Of a DNA stretch of 64,000 bases, positions 51,758 to 60,664 are shown piece by piece. The notes below the pieces were generated by a model. That model searched no databases. It worked only from the letters and a program-made list of their open reading frames with translations, and was not told where the DNA came from. The DNA is taken from positions 1 through 64,000 of the forward strand of contig JAJDYX010000026.1 in the NCBI GenBank assembly GCA_022824945.1, read 5' to 3'. Numbering within the stretch: position 1 is the stretch's first letter; each line of letters begins with the position of its first letter. Source of the stretch: Candidatus Latescibacterota bacterium. GTDB lineage: Bacteria > Latescibacterota > UBA2968. The position numbers and the translations under genes are program-made.

Positions 51758-53239
51758 ATGCCCGAAGGGTACGCCCTTGAATCCGGTTCTTACGACGAAA
51801 TGTGGGACCCAAAAGACGGGGTGCGCGCCCATTGGCATCCCTTTTTTTCTGCAATAGAACGCATGGGCAGCAAAGAACTGGCACGCCGCGATCAGGAAGC
51901 GCGACTATTGCTGCGCGAAAACGTCGTTACGTATAACTTACACGGCAATCCCGATGGCTTGCACCGCCCCTGGGAACTCGATCCTATCCCCCTCCTGCTT
52001 CAGGCCAATGACTGGACCCATATTGCGCGAGGGGTGTCTCAACGCGCTGAATTGCTCAACATCGTGCTCAAAGACATCTACGGTCCCCAAACACTCATCC
52101 GAGAAGGCCTTTTACCCTTTGAACTCATCTACAATCACGCCAGTTTTTTGAGATCCTGCAAAGATGTCTTTTTGCCGTCTGAACATCAATTGCGCGTCTA
52201 TGCCGCCAATCTCGCGCGAGGGCCCGATGGACAGATGTGGGTTTTGTACGACCACACACAGGCGCCTTCGGGCCTGGGATACGCGCTCGAAAACAGAACC
52301 GCGATGTCGCGCATTATGCCCGCCTTGTTTAACGACTGCAATGTGCGGCGTCTGGGCGATTTTTTTCGCACCTTTCAGGCCGGGCTATCTGAGATAGATC
52401 CTCACGATAAAAAAAATCCCCGGATCGTCGTACTGACCCCGGGACCTTTTAACGCCACCTATTTTGAACATGCATATCTCTCGGCCTATCTGGGTTATAC
52501 CCTTGTGCAAGGCGATGACCTCACCGTGCGCGATGGGCGCGTGTGGCTCAAATCCATCAATGGTCTGCATCCCGTCGATATCATTTTGCGCCACATCAAT
52601 GACGATTTTTGCGACCCATTGGAACTCAACGAAGAATCGCAACTCGGCGTTGCCGGGCTGCTCAATGCCGCGCGAAATGGGCACATTGCCATTGCCAATC
52701 CCCTGGGCAGCAGCGTACTCGAAAACCCGGGCTTGATGCCTTTTTTGCCCGGCATTGCGCGACACTTACTGGACGAAGACCTCATACTCCCCTCGGTAGC
52801 CACCTGGTGGTGTGGGCAAGCGCGAGAAATGAACTACGTACTCGACCATCTCGACAGTCTGGTTCTCTGTCCAATTGATCAGCAATCCGTTATCCCCCGC
52901 GTTTTCGGTGCCTTGCTCAGCCGCGCCGAGCGCGAAGTCTGGCGCGATCGCATCAGAGCAAATCCCACACGTTACGCAGGCATGGAACGCGTCAGCTTTG
53001 CAACAGCGCCTTCCCTGATCAACGGCCATCTCGAATCTCGCTATACCACCCTCACAACCTTTACCGTCTCCCACCAAAATACTTATGAAGTAATGCCCGG
53101 AGGCCTCACGCGCAGATCGTCCGAGTTTGTCGGCCCTACGCATACGTTTGTACACAGCAAGGACACCTGGGTAATTGACGACCACCATGCGCGCAATACA
53201 AGACAACTGGCACCCACACACCGAAACTTTGGCGTATGA
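51758..53239 (+). CDS. Circularly permuted ATP-grasp protein, degenerate copy
   Basis: A 493-residue paralogue of the upstream ATP-grasp protein. Family blocks persist (NDWTHIARGVSQRAELLN, DHTQAPSGLGYALENR) but the metal-binding EDN has become YDH and the ATP-lysine block reads LVLCPIDQQSVIPRVFG, without Lys. It is likely inactive or altered, acting as a partner subunit. The other copy carries full motifs. ATG 51758 follows 22 bases after the alpha-E stop. The gene's stop overlaps the transglutaminase start by 4 bases. Confidence 0.88.
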   Translation: MPEGYALESGSYDEMWDPKDGVRAHWHPFFSAIERMGSKELARRDQEARLLLRENVVTYNLHGNPDGLHRPWELDPIPLLLQANDWTHIARGVSQRAELLNIVLKDIYGPQTLIREGLLPFELIYNHASFLRSCKDVFLPSEHQLRVYAANLARGPDGQMWVLYDHTQAPSGLGYALENRTAMSRIMPALFNDCNVRRLGDFFRTFQAGLSEIDPHDKKNPRIVVLTPGPFNATYFEHAYLSAYLGYTLVQGDDLTVRDGRVWLKSINGLHPVDIILRHINDDFCDPLELNEESQLGVAGLLNAARNGHIAIANPLGSSVLENPGLMPFLPGIARHLLDEDLILPSVATWWCGQAREMNYVLDHLDSLVLCPIDQQSVIPRVFGALLSRAEREVWRDRIRANPTRYAGMERVSFATAPSLINGHLESRYTTLTTFTVSHQNTYEVMPGGLTRRSSEFVGPTHTFVHSKDTWVIDDHHARNTRQLAPTHRNFGV

Positions 53240-54123
53240 ATTATCGCATCACACACCAGACCCACTACGAATATGCAGAGACCGTGAGCCTGTGCCACAA
53301 TCAAGCCCGATTGAGCCCGCGTAGTTTTTTCAATCAGACATGCTTGAATAGCCACATCACCATTGATCCACAGCCAGCATCCTTTCGCGAGCGAAAAGAT
53401 TTTTTTGGCAATCGCGCCGCCTATTTCTCCATCGAACAACCCCACAATATCCTCTCAGTCACAGCCGAAAGCGATGTGCATATCGCATCGCAAACCCAAT
53501 TGACCAGCGATATGCCCTGGGAAACCGTGCATCACATCCTCAAAACCACAACCGATCCCAATCTTCTATCAGTGCGTCAATTTGTACTCGATTCTCCCAA
53601 AGTCTCTACCGCCCCCGAATTGACAAAATATGCAGAACCATCATTTTCAAAAGACCGTCCTATTGTGGAAGCAGTTAGCGACCTCACCCAGCGCATCCAC
53701 AACGACTTTGAATACGTACCTGGGTTCACCACCATAAGCACGCCATTATCCGATGTATTCAAACATCGCAAAGGCGTGTGTCAAGACTTTGCCCACCTGG
53801 CCATCGGCTGCCTCCGCGCAATGGGTCTGGCCGCGCGCTATATCAGCGGCTACCTCGAGACCCTGTCCTCTTCCGACAAAGAGCACCTGATTGGCGCGGA
53901 TGCTTCCCACGCATGGTTCTCTGTGTACCTGCCCAATCACGGCTGGATCGACTTTGACCCAACCAACAACCTCATCCCCCCTGACCGGCACGTCACCTTA
54001 GCATGGGGCCGCGACTTTGCCGACGTCACCCCTCTCAAAGGCGTGGTCATAGGCGGTGGTCAACACGCGCTCACCGTATCGGTCACCGTAGAACCGATAG
54101 AGGGGAAATTTGTGCCTGATTAA
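53236..54123 (+). CDS. Transglutaminase-like cysteine protease family protein
   Basis: A 295-residue protein with an N-terminal beta domain (YRITHQTHYEYAETVSLCHN) and a transglutaminase core: C in RKGVCQDFAHLAIGCLRAMG, His in GADASHAWFSVYL, and Asp in GWIDFDPTNN form the triad. Its ATG overlaps the preceding stop (ATGA), showing tight coupling. With ATP-grasp and alpha-E genes it belongs to a predicted peptide-ligation system in which it would cleave or transfer the peptide. Confidence 0.93.
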   Translation: MNYRITHQTHYEYAETVSLCHNQARLSPRSFFNQTCLNSHITIDPQPASFRERKDFFGNRAAYFSIEQPHNILSVTAESDVHIASQTQLTSDMPWETVHHILKTTTDPNLLSVRQFVLDSPKVSTAPELTKYAEPSFSKDRPIVEAVSDLTQRIHNDFEYVPGFTTISTPLSDVFKHRKGVCQDFAHLAIGCLRAMGLAARYISGYLETLSSSDKEHLIGADASHAWFSVYLPNHGWIDFDPTNNLIPPDRHVTLAWGRDFADVTPLKGVVIGGGQHALTVSVTVEPIEGKFVPD

Positions 54124-54155
54124 ATGAAGTGAACCAAAAAACTAATCTCACCGGA

Positions 54156-54184
54156 TTGACCAAGTGTGGTAATTACAGTATATT
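54156..54184 (+). promoter_or_regulatory. Promoter of the lone antitoxin gene (TTGACC-N17-TATATT)
   Basis: TTGACC (54156-54161), 17 bases ending GTAATTACAG, TATATT (54179-54184), about 31 bases before the antitoxin ATG counting from the start site. Near copy of the Rieske promoter at 49090-49118. Confidence 0.65.
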
Positions 54185-54221
54185 TTACGCAAACAGACTC
54201 TTCAGATTGAGGCGGTTATCG

Positions 54222-54479
54222 ATGAATGCCATCACTGTAAATGAAGCAAAAAATGACCTGAGTCGCGTTATTGAGCGCGTTACAGCCGATGCTGAACCAA
54301 TGATTATTTGTGGAGAGGGAAGTCAGAAAGCCGTCCTCCTATCTCTGGAAGAATTTAATTCCTGGCAGGAAACACTGTACCTGCTTTCAAACCCTGCCAA
54401 TGCAGATCATTTGCGCCAATCAATTGCTGAAGTTAGAGAGAAAAAAATTGTATTTATGCCTCTACAACCGCCTTCATAA
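54222..54479 (+). CDS. Phd/YefM-type antitoxin without a toxin
   Basis: An 85-residue protein starting MNAITVNEAKNDLSRVIERV, the DNA-binding N-terminal fold of Phd/YefM antitoxins, with AVLLSLEEFNSWQETLYLL in the middle. No RelE/Doc toxin follows: the C-terminus runs into the MenC-like gene on the other strand with a 26-base overlap. Orphan antitoxins can act as regulators, or the toxin may be lost; its last residues (FMPLQPPS) look like read-in from the neighbour. Confidence 0.8.
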   Translation: MNAITVNEAKNDLSRVIERVTADAEPMIICGEGSQKAVLLSLEEFNSWQETLYLLSNPANADHLRQSIAEVREKKIVFMPLQPPS

Positions 54480-55566
54480 CCGTCACCTTCTCCAGCCTTT
54501 CGGGAACTGGATCAAACCCAACGCCTGGTGTTTCATCCAGCACCACATAGCAATTCTCATCCTGCTCAATCCATCGGTCTGTAATATCTTCAACATAGAA
54601 CTTGCGCGACGGAAACACATCTGCCGGATAGTTAAATCCCGGTAACGTACCCAGCGCCGCACAAATCCCGGCACCAACACCACTCTCTAACATCCCGCCC
54701 ACCCACGCATCCACCCCCGCATCGCGCGCCATATCGTGAATTTTCACGGCATTTAACAAGCCTCCCACACGACCGGGTTTCACATTGATCACACGACACG
54801 CGCCAATTTTCAGAGCGAGTTCAAAATCCCGCGGGCGTTTGACCGACTCATCCAAACACACAGGCGTTTCAATTTGGCTTTGCAACTCCGCGTGCTCAAT
54901 CAGATCCAGATGATCTAAGGGCTGTTCAATCATCGCCAAATTGAACTGATCAAATGCCTTGAGCGTATCAAAATCAGCATTCAAATCATATCCTGAATTG
55001 CAATCCACATGAATCACGGGATCGGGAAAAGCCGAGCGCACGGCCTTGAGCATCTCGATATCCCATCCGTGTCGTACCTTCAACTTTATCCGCGGATATC
55101 CCATATCCACAGCCCCCTGAATCAGCGACAGGAGTTCATCAATCGTATCCTGCACACCAAAATCAGCACCGCATGCCACCGCAGGATCAGTCGCGCCCAG
55201 CGACTGCCAGAGCGGTATGCCCTTCAACTTGCTATCCAATGCCCACCACGCGGTCTCCACAGCCGCTTTGGCAAAAGGATTGCCCTTAAATACCGCAATC
55301 CGCGCCATCAGTTCCGCCGCCGTCTCTATCTGCTCTCCCACCAGATGCGGCAAAAAAAATTCCCGCGCCGTTTCGTAAACAGATCGGGCCGATTCGGGCG
55401 AATAGGTCGGCGCGTAAAACGGCGTAGCCTCACCCCAGGCAGCGGTCCCTCCACTCGAGAGTTTAACCATCACCGAATGAATCGTCGCATCCTCACCATA
55501 AGCTGTGCGCCACGGCGAAATCAGCGGCAACTCGACATATCGAATTTCTGCGGCATCAATTTTCAC
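54454..55566 (-). CDS. MenC/N-acylamino-acid racemase-like enolase-superfamily protein
   Basis: A 370-residue enzyme with a complete OSBS/NSAR-type site: K161-x-K163 (KLKV), D188, E214, D239 and K263 (NVKPGRVGG), plus GGMLESGVG near the C-terminus. Such enzymes make o-succinylbenzoate in menaquinone synthesis, or racemise N-succinylamino acids; no men gene is nearby, so the racemase role is as likely. Its 3' end overlaps the antitoxin gene. The 5' neighbour is a small membrane protein. Confidence 0.9.
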   Translation of the reverse strand: MKIDAAEIRYVELPLISPWRTAYGEDATIHSVMVKLSSGGTAAWGEATPFYAPTYSPESARSVYETAREFFLPHLVGEQIETAAELMARIAVFKGNPFAKAAVETAWWALDSKLKGIPLWQSLGATDPAVACGADFGVQDTIDELLSLIQGAVDMGYPRIKLKVRHGWDIEMLKAVRSAFPDPVIHVDCNSGYDLNADFDTLKAFDQFNLAMIEQPLDHLDLIEHAELQSQIETPVCLDESVKRPRDFELALKIGACRVINVKPGRVGGLLNAVKIHDMARDAGVDAWVGGMLESGVGAGICAALGTLPGFNYPADVFPSRKFYVEDITDRWIEQDENCYVVLDETPGVGFDPVPERLEKVTVMKAVVEA

Positions 55567-55578
55567 CTGAAAATCCTC

Positions 55579-55782
55579 TTAATCTCCAGGTCTCCAACGG
55601 GCCGCGTTCAAAACCGACCACAGATGGATCACCCAGCCCATCCAGATAAGCCACAGGATGGCTGCCAGGAAAAATTGGAAAAGGGCAATTAGCAAACGTC
55701 CCTGAAGCAACTGCCCCAAACCTGGAATAAAAAAACTACACAAAGCTGCCAGAACATTGCCGCCTGAACCTTGTCCAGCCAT
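55579..55782 (-). CDS. Small two-helix membrane protein
   Basis: A 67-residue protein starting at ATG 55782, preceded by AAGGGGGG. A glycine-rich start (MAGQGSGG) is followed by two hydrophobic stretches around IPGLGQLLQGR and AAILWLIWMGWVIHLWSV. The PGLGQL motif recalls TM2 or Pmp3-like small membrane proteins. Function unknown; it sits 12 bases from the MenC-like gene. Confidence 0.7.
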   Translation of the reverse strand: MAGQGSGGNVLAALCSFFIPGLGQLLQGRLLIALFQFFLAAILWLIWMGWVIHLWSVLNAARWRPGD

Positions 55783-55826
55783 ATTATTTCCCCCCTTCCA
55801 TTCCTGGTCCCAATTCATTCAGAATT

Positions 55827-55880
55827 AAAAAAAGAGGTTCCAGATACCCATCTGTCTGTATCGGGCATGCCTGGAACCTC
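55827..55880 (-). terminator. Intrinsic terminator after the mini flavoprotein
   Basis: GAGGTTCCAG (55834-55843) pairs with CTGGAACCTC (55871-55880), 10 bp; on the minus strand seven Ts (55827-55833) follow. An inner GATAC/GTATC pairing makes the loop structured. Confidence 0.8.
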
Positions 55881-55900
55881 CCGGAGAAATTTATTCCAAC

Positions 55901-56446
55901 TTATTCAACCACATCAAAATCATGGAAATCTTCACCAGCTTCAAGCGATAGAATTTCCAGCGCAGTTGCGGCGCCTTGCCCGGCGGAAATAATCGCCTGC
56001 GTGCGGATGAGACGCGTATTCCAACCCACTGCAAAAAGCCCCTCAACGGAGGTGCGACCATCGCCATCGGCAACAATACCTTTGTTCTCCTTAGCCAAAC
56101 TCAGATCCTCGGCCAATTTGGTATTTGTGCCAGTGGCTAAAATGAGATACTTACCCTCTCTTCGGCCTCCATCCGCCGTTGTAACCGCAAAACCGCCATC
56201 GGTCTTTTCGGCATCGGTCACTTCTACATCCTCAATTGTACCGCCCAAATTCTGGACCTGTACGCGCCCTACCCGCTGAAACTCACTCCCCGTCATCTCG
56301 GGAATACCCAGATAATTGTAAAGCATTGCCTTGTGCATCGGCGTCCCATCTTGCCCAAACACCGTCACATCTTGACCATTCTTCGCCAAAAACAACGCGG
56401 CACTCAATCCCGCAGGCCCATCGCCTATAATCAAAACATCTGCCAT
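55901..56446 (-). CDS. Mini FAD-dependent oxidoreductase, thioredoxin-reductase-like
   Basis: A 181-residue flavoprotein with only the FAD-binding fold: DVLIIGDGPAGLSAALFLA at the N-terminus, LILATGTNTKL in the middle, and a C-terminal GLFAVGWNTRLIRTQ in place of the usual GVFAAGD. There is no CxxC redox pair and no separate NAD(P) domain, so it is not a canonical thioredoxin reductase (about 310 residues). ATG 56446 is chosen because AAAGGA precedes it. It may act with a separate partner protein. Confidence 0.8.
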   Translation of the reverse strand: MADVLIIGDGPAGLSAALFLAKNGQDVTVFGQDGTPMHKAMLYNYLGIPEMTGSEFQRVGRVQVQNLGGTIEDVEVTDAEKTDGGFAVTTADGGRREGKYLILATGTNTKLAEDLSLAKENKGIVADGDGRTSVEGLFAVGWNTRLIRTQAIISAGQGAATALEILSLEAGEDFHDFDVVE

Positions 56447-56508
56447 GACATATCCTTTCATTTAGCTGTTAGATTTTTGACACCTCTATCAAATTAGCAT
56501 CCCAAACT

Positions 56509-58533
56509 TTATTCATCCAGTAATTTTTCCAGTGCCTCGGCATCTGTAACGGGTTCTGAGCAGACAAAATTGCGACAGACATAAGCCGTAGCGCGTCCAT
56601 CGATCATACCGCGATTTTTCAGAAGTGGAATAGCGTCAGACACGGAATCACTTCCCCCACATAAAACCACATAGGGTCGCCATGTTTTATTCACCACATT
56701 GAGCAGTGCAACCGTATCCGCACTGTCTCGATCACCCAAAATAGCAACCTCCACAACCCCTTGCAAATAGAGATCCAGAGCGCAAATCATATTGCCAAAA
56801 CCCGAAGGCACCTCTCGAATATGTCTGCCAAAAAGATGCAAAATACGGGTGGCCATATCCCGCCAATCTTCGCGCTCCAGCAGCGTCCCCAATCGCAGCA
56901 GTGCCATCGCCCCCATCGAATTGCCAGACGGCAGAGCATTGTCGAAGGGATTTTTTGAACGCACAATCAGCTCCTCGTGATCTCTCCCCGTATAAAAAAA
57001 CCCGCCATCTTCATCATCCCAGAACTGATCGATCATCACCTCCATAAAATCGCGAGCAGCAATGATATAAGAAGGCTCAAAACTCGCCTCGTACAGATCG
57101 ATTAACCCAACGATCAAACAGGCATAATCATCCTGATAGGCATTGAAACGCGCGCGACCATCTTTATATGTATGTAACAACAATCCGCGATCCGTACACA
57201 TATTCTCCAGGATAAATTGAGCCGCATCTGACGCACTCTCCAGGTAAACGGGATCGCCAAACGCCCGATACGCCCGCGCAAAAGCCGAAATCATCATCCC
57301 ATTCCAACTCACCTGAATTTTTTCATCGCGCCCGGGTTTCACGCGCTCTTCTCGCGCCTTGAACAATATTGCACACCTGCGTGCCATTGCGTCTTCATCC
57401 ACCTCATAAACCCGAGGAATATTCAGAATATTTTTGCCCTCAAAATTGCCTCGCTCCGTCACATCGAAATACCGACAAAACGCCGCACCATCTTCTTCGC
57501 CCAATAAATCCATCACCTCCTGCGGCGTCCACACAAAAAACTTGCCCTCTTCCCCCTCGCTATCGGCATCTTGCGTAGAATAAAAACCACCTTCTGGCGC
57601 AGTCATTTCTCGGCGCGTATAATCCAGAATTGACCTGACAATACGCACAAAAAGCGGTCGCTTAGCCACCTGATGAGCCTGCGTATAAAGCTGTGCGAGC
57701 AGTGCATTGTCATACAACATCTTTTCAAAATGGGGCACGAGCCAGTAGCGATCCACAGAATAGCGGTGAAATCCCCCGCCGAGCTGATCGTAAATACCCC
57801 CCCGCGCCATTTTTTCCAGCGTCAATGCCACCATCGCGCGTCCCTCTATGTCCCCGGTACGCAAATAGGTTCGCAAACACACGTCGAGATTCATCGAATT
57901 GGGGAACTTGGGCTGTGTGCCAAACCCGCCATGTTGAAAATCAAAATTCGATCTGATCTTTTGAAATGCACCTTCAAAATCCGCCTCAGTCAGGCCATCT
58001 GCCAACGCGTCAATACGCGCCATCGCCCGCAAGTGCTCGTGCAATCGACTCGCCACATCTGCGACATTTTCACCTTTTTCCCGATAATGCCTGGCAACGG
58101 ATTCCAGAACCTGGGGAAAGCCCGGTATATTGTGCCTGCTCTCGGGCGGAAAATACGTGCCCCCATAAAACGGAACGCCCTGCGGCGTCAAAAACACACT
58201 CATAGGCCACCCACCGGAACCCGTCATAACCTGTACCGCATTCATATAAATTTCATCGACATCGGGGCGTTCTTCCCGATCGACCTTCACATTGACAAAA
58301 TGCGCGTTCATAATCTGCGCAATATCCTCATTTTCAAAACACTCATGCTCCATCACATGGCACCAGTGACAGGCCGCATATCCCACACTTAAAAAAATGG
58401 GCTTGTCTTCAGCCTGAGCCTTTTCAAACGCCTCTTCGCCCCACGGAAACCACGCAACGGGATTGTGTGCATGTTGCAATAAATACGGGCTGGTTTCGTG
58501 GATCAATCTATTGGTATCTCTTTTGTCGGTCAT
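56509..58533 (-). CDS. YyaL/SPATA20-type thioredoxin-domain (DUF255) protein
   Basis: A 674-residue protein: an N-terminal DUF255 thioredoxin domain with CHWC (55-58) in [14 protein letters not shown], followed by an (alpha/alpha)6-type glycosidase-like region ending near 600 ([20 protein letters not shown]). Family members are widespread and of unknown function; a link to protein folding or metabolism is guesswork. Its length is normal. It lies 7 bases upstream of the metallophosphoesterase stop on the same strand. Confidence 0.93.
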   Translation of the reverse strand: MTDKRDTNRLIHETSPYLLQHAHNPVAWFPWGEEAFEKAQAEDKPIFLSVGYAACHWCHVMEHECFENEDIAQIMNAHFVNVKVDREERPDVDEIYMNAVQVMTGSGGWPMSVFLTPQGVPFYGGTYFPPESRHNIPGFPQVLESVARHYREKGENVADVASRLHEHLRAMARIDALADGLTEADFEGAFQKIRSNFDFQHGGFGTQPKFPNSMNLDVCLRTYLRTGDIEGRAMVALTLEKMARGGIYDQLGGGFHRYSVDRYWLVPHFEKMLYDNALLAQLYTQAHQVAKRPLFVRIVRSILDYTRREMTAPEGGFYSTQDADSEGEEGKFFVWTPQEVMDLLGEEDGAAFCRYFDVTERGNFEGKNILNIPRVYEVDEDAMARRCAILFKAREERVKPGRDEKIQVSWNGMMISAFARAYRAFGDPVYLESASDAAQFILENMCTDRGLLLHTYKDGRARFNAYQDDYACLIVGLIDLYEASFEPSYIIAARDFMEVMIDQFWDDEDGGFFYTGRDHEELIVRSKNPFDNALPSGNSMGAMALLRLGTLLEREDWRDMATRILHLFGRHIREVPSGFGNMICALDLYLQGVVEVAILGDRDSADTVALLNVVNKTWRPYVVLCGGSDSVSDAIPLLKNRGMIDGRATAYVCRNFVCSEPVTDAEALEKLLDE

Positions 58534-58540
58534 CTCATCC

Positions 58541-59896
58541 TCACCTGAAAGCCAACACTGTCCTCAACGATCGTCCCGGTTTCATCTTTTGCAACGTCTC
58601 ATATTCATACCCCTCCCACCGGTTAGACCACGTATAAATATCATCAAAAACCTGCGACCGCACATAACGACCACCGGGCAATACCACTTCGAGAACCAGA
58701 TTGCCAAGAGTCATCTCGCTACCCTCGGCTGGTTCAATACGCACCTTATTTTCTATCTGCAAACAAGCAAGCGCATTGGGGGGTAAAAACAGGCGACTGG
58801 GCGTAAAATTATCTGCACGCGGCAAAAGGCCAATCTCATTCCCATTGAGAAATACGCGCGCATCTCCCATACTATCCCAGGCACAAAAGCGGAGCATCCC
58901 CTGGCGAATACGCCACAAATTTGCTTCGATGAGTTGGGCAGGGGGCGCGGGATCCATTGCCCAAAAAGTCTGAATATCGCCAGGGCGAAACCAACGCACC
59001 ATGGCTTCTGCCCCGCGGTTAATATGATGCCATTCCACACGCGCCTGACCCTGTGCAACATATCCCATAAACCATCCTGGAGCCGTATTTTCAATATATC
59101 CGGGCCAAACAGCCATGAGATCTTCGGGTGTAGGCAACAGGGCTTGAACGTAGTTGAGCGGAAGCGGCGGCGCATCAGCCAATCCAACCAGAGCACCCAT
59201 ACACTGCAACACTGGCAAATGAGGCGTGCGGTGCAACACAATACTTTGATTGTGTGAATGCCCACAAAAATAAGCATCAATCGCGTGCCGAGATAGAAGA
59301 TTGACCATATCCTTCTGAAAATCGCGATTATAAAAAAAAGCGCGTGCTACCGGCCATATAGGATGATGCCCCAACAAAAAGGACGGTGCATAAGCATTTT
59401 CCTCCAACACGGCATCGAGCCACTGACATTGCTCAGTATTCCAAAACGGCGTATCCAGAACAATAAACTGGCAACCATCCACCTCAAATGAAAAATAATA
59501 CGCCCTGGGTGCCTCACCTAAAAACTGTGCAACACGCGGCCCCACAACCTCATCAAAAGCCGAAGTGCCATCGTGATTACCGCGAGCGACGATCAGGGGA
59601 ATATCGCATGTGGCAAAAAAATCCAGCGCAGCCTTGAGATTCTCGCGGTGGCGTTCTGGATCCAGCGGGGGTTCGACCACATCGCCAGTCAAAACTATAA
59701 AATCCGGTTTGAGGCCGCGCAATGCATCCATCATTGGCGCGAGCGAATAGGTCACATTTTCCACATACCCCTCAGTGCTGAGCGGCCTTGTCGCGTCAAA
59801 TGCCTGCCCAATAAAATCTCGCGTCACAAAATGCGTATCGCTCACAACAGCAAATGAAAAAGGCCGCTTGAGATGTTTAATAGACTCAGGTATCAC
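58541..59896 (-). CDS. Calcineurin-like metallophosphoesterase
   Basis: A 451-residue protein whose first 280 residues form a metallophosphoesterase: D20 and H22 (VVSDTHF), [20 protein letters not shown] and CGHSHNQS. The last 170 residues are a beta-rich domain that may bind substrate. GTG 59896 is chosen as start because GGGAGG lies 5 bases before it, and a TTG at 59959 falls inside a terminator. Substrate unknown, probably a nucleotide or phosphoester. Confidence 0.9.
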   Translation of the reverse strand: MIPESIKHLKRPFSFAVVSDTHFVTRDFIGQAFDATRPLSTEGYVENVTYSLAPMMDALRGLKPDFIVLTGDVVEPPLDPERHRENLKAALDFFATCDIPLIVARGNHDGTSAFDEVVGPRVAQFLGEAPRAYYFSFEVDGCQFIVLDTPFWNTEQCQWLDAVLEENAYAPSFLLGHHPIWPVARAFFYNRDFQKDMVNLLSRHAIDAYFCGHSHNQSIVLHRTPHLPVLQCMGALVGLADAPPLPLNYVQALLPTPEDLMAVWPGYIENTAPGWFMGYVAQGQARVEWHHINRGAEAMVRWFRPGDIQTFWAMDPAPPAQLIEANLWRIRQGMLRFCAWDSMGDARVFLNGNEIGLLPRADNFTPSRLFLPPNALACLQIENKVRIEPAEGSEMTLGNLVLEVVLPGGRYVRSQVFDDIYTWSNRWEGYEYETLQKMKPGRSLRTVLAFR

Positions 59897-59957
59897 AAAA
59901 TCCTCCCATTGCAATGTGAGATAATGTAACCCATTTTTTTGCGATAAACAAGCGCCC

Positions 59958-59996
59958 AAAAAACAAACGCGGGCTTCTGCAGAGAAACCCGCGTTT
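59958..59996 (-). terminator. Intrinsic terminator after the poly-glycine protein
   Basis: AAACGCGGG (59965-59973) pairs with CCCGCGTTT (59988-59996); on the minus strand GTTTTTT follows. It separates the secreted protein from the phosphoesterase. Confidence 0.8.
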
Positions 59997-60034
59997 TAAC
60001 ATCTTCAACATTGAACAGGCAGAGGACCTCTGAT

Positions 60035-60556
60035 CTACTCACCACCACCACCACCGCCGCCACCACCACCGCCACCACCGCGGCCACCGCGGCCACCACC
60101 CTGACCACCTTGCCCGCCGCGTTGCCCACGCTGCCCGCGCTGCCCCATCCGCTGCATATATTCTTGAAATACCTTTGTCTGATTCTCATTGAGAATCGCA
60201 GTCAGGCCCTGTGTCATTTCCATTCGCAGTGCGCGTACTTTCTGCATGGCCGCCTGCTGATCGTTACTACCGCGCAGGCTTCTCTGCAACTCCTGCCGCT
60301 TTGTGTAAATCCCCTTAAGTGACGCGCGCACCTTGACGAGTTGCGCATCGCTCAGAGCCACATTCTCGTTAAACGACAGATAAGACAGCATCTGTTCAAC
60401 CGGTAAAAACCGCTGCACCTGAACGCCTCCGCGTTGCCCTTGACCGCGTTGCCCTTGACCGCCCCTTTGAGGCTGTTGAGGCTGTGCCCACACATCGCAG
60501 GACGCGGCCATAAGCATCGCCACTGCCAAAAAACCGAAGAGTCGAAACCTCTGCAT
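60035..60556 (-). CDS. Secreted LTXXQ/Spy-like protein with a poly-glycine tail
   Basis: A 173-residue protein with a signal peptide (about 1-25, MQRFRLFGFLAVAMLMAASC), QRG repeats near 31-45, a helical Spy/CpxP-like middle (LSDAQLVKVRASLKGIYTKRQELQ, 69-92 by position) and a tail of QRG and GGR repeats ending in 13 consecutive glycines. Spy-like proteins are periplasmic chaperones or metal-stress sensors; the Gly tail is not part of that family. AAAGGAG precedes the ATG. Terminator downstream. Confidence 0.8.
   Translation of the reverse strand: MQRFRLFGFLAVAMLMAASCDVWAQPQQPQRGGQGQRGQGQRGGVQVQRFLPVEQMLSYLSFNENVALSDAQLVKVRASLKGIYTKRQELQRSLRGSNDQQAAMQKVRALRMEMTQGLTAILNENQTKVFQEYMQRMGQRGQRGQRGGQGGQGGGRGGRGGGGGGGGGGGGGE
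60039..60112 (-). repeat. Glycine-codon microsatellite
   Basis: Runs of CCACCACCACC and CCGCCGCC on the plus strand encode the poly-glycine end. Such trinucleotide runs change length by slippage. Confidence 0.75.
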
Positions 60557-60592
60557 AATCTACTCCTTTGAAAAGGTTGTAAAAATACCTAT

Positions 60593-60639
60593 AAAAATCC
60601 GGGCATATATCGCAACAAATTAGACGACACATGCCCGGA
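60593..60639 (-). terminator. Intrinsic terminator after the transporter gene
   Basis: TCCGGGCAT (60598-60606) pairs with ATGCCCGGA (60631-60639), 9 bp, with TTTTT on the minus strand at 60593-60597. The loop is 24 bases. Confidence 0.7.
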
Positions 60640-60664
60640 TAAAAGTTCCACCCATCATTTCATC

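Noticed and set aside
59897..59959. Longer N-terminus for the metallophosphoesterase from TTG 59959
   Set aside because: This stretch overlaps an intrinsic terminator, and a GTG at 59896 has a clear ribosome-binding site.
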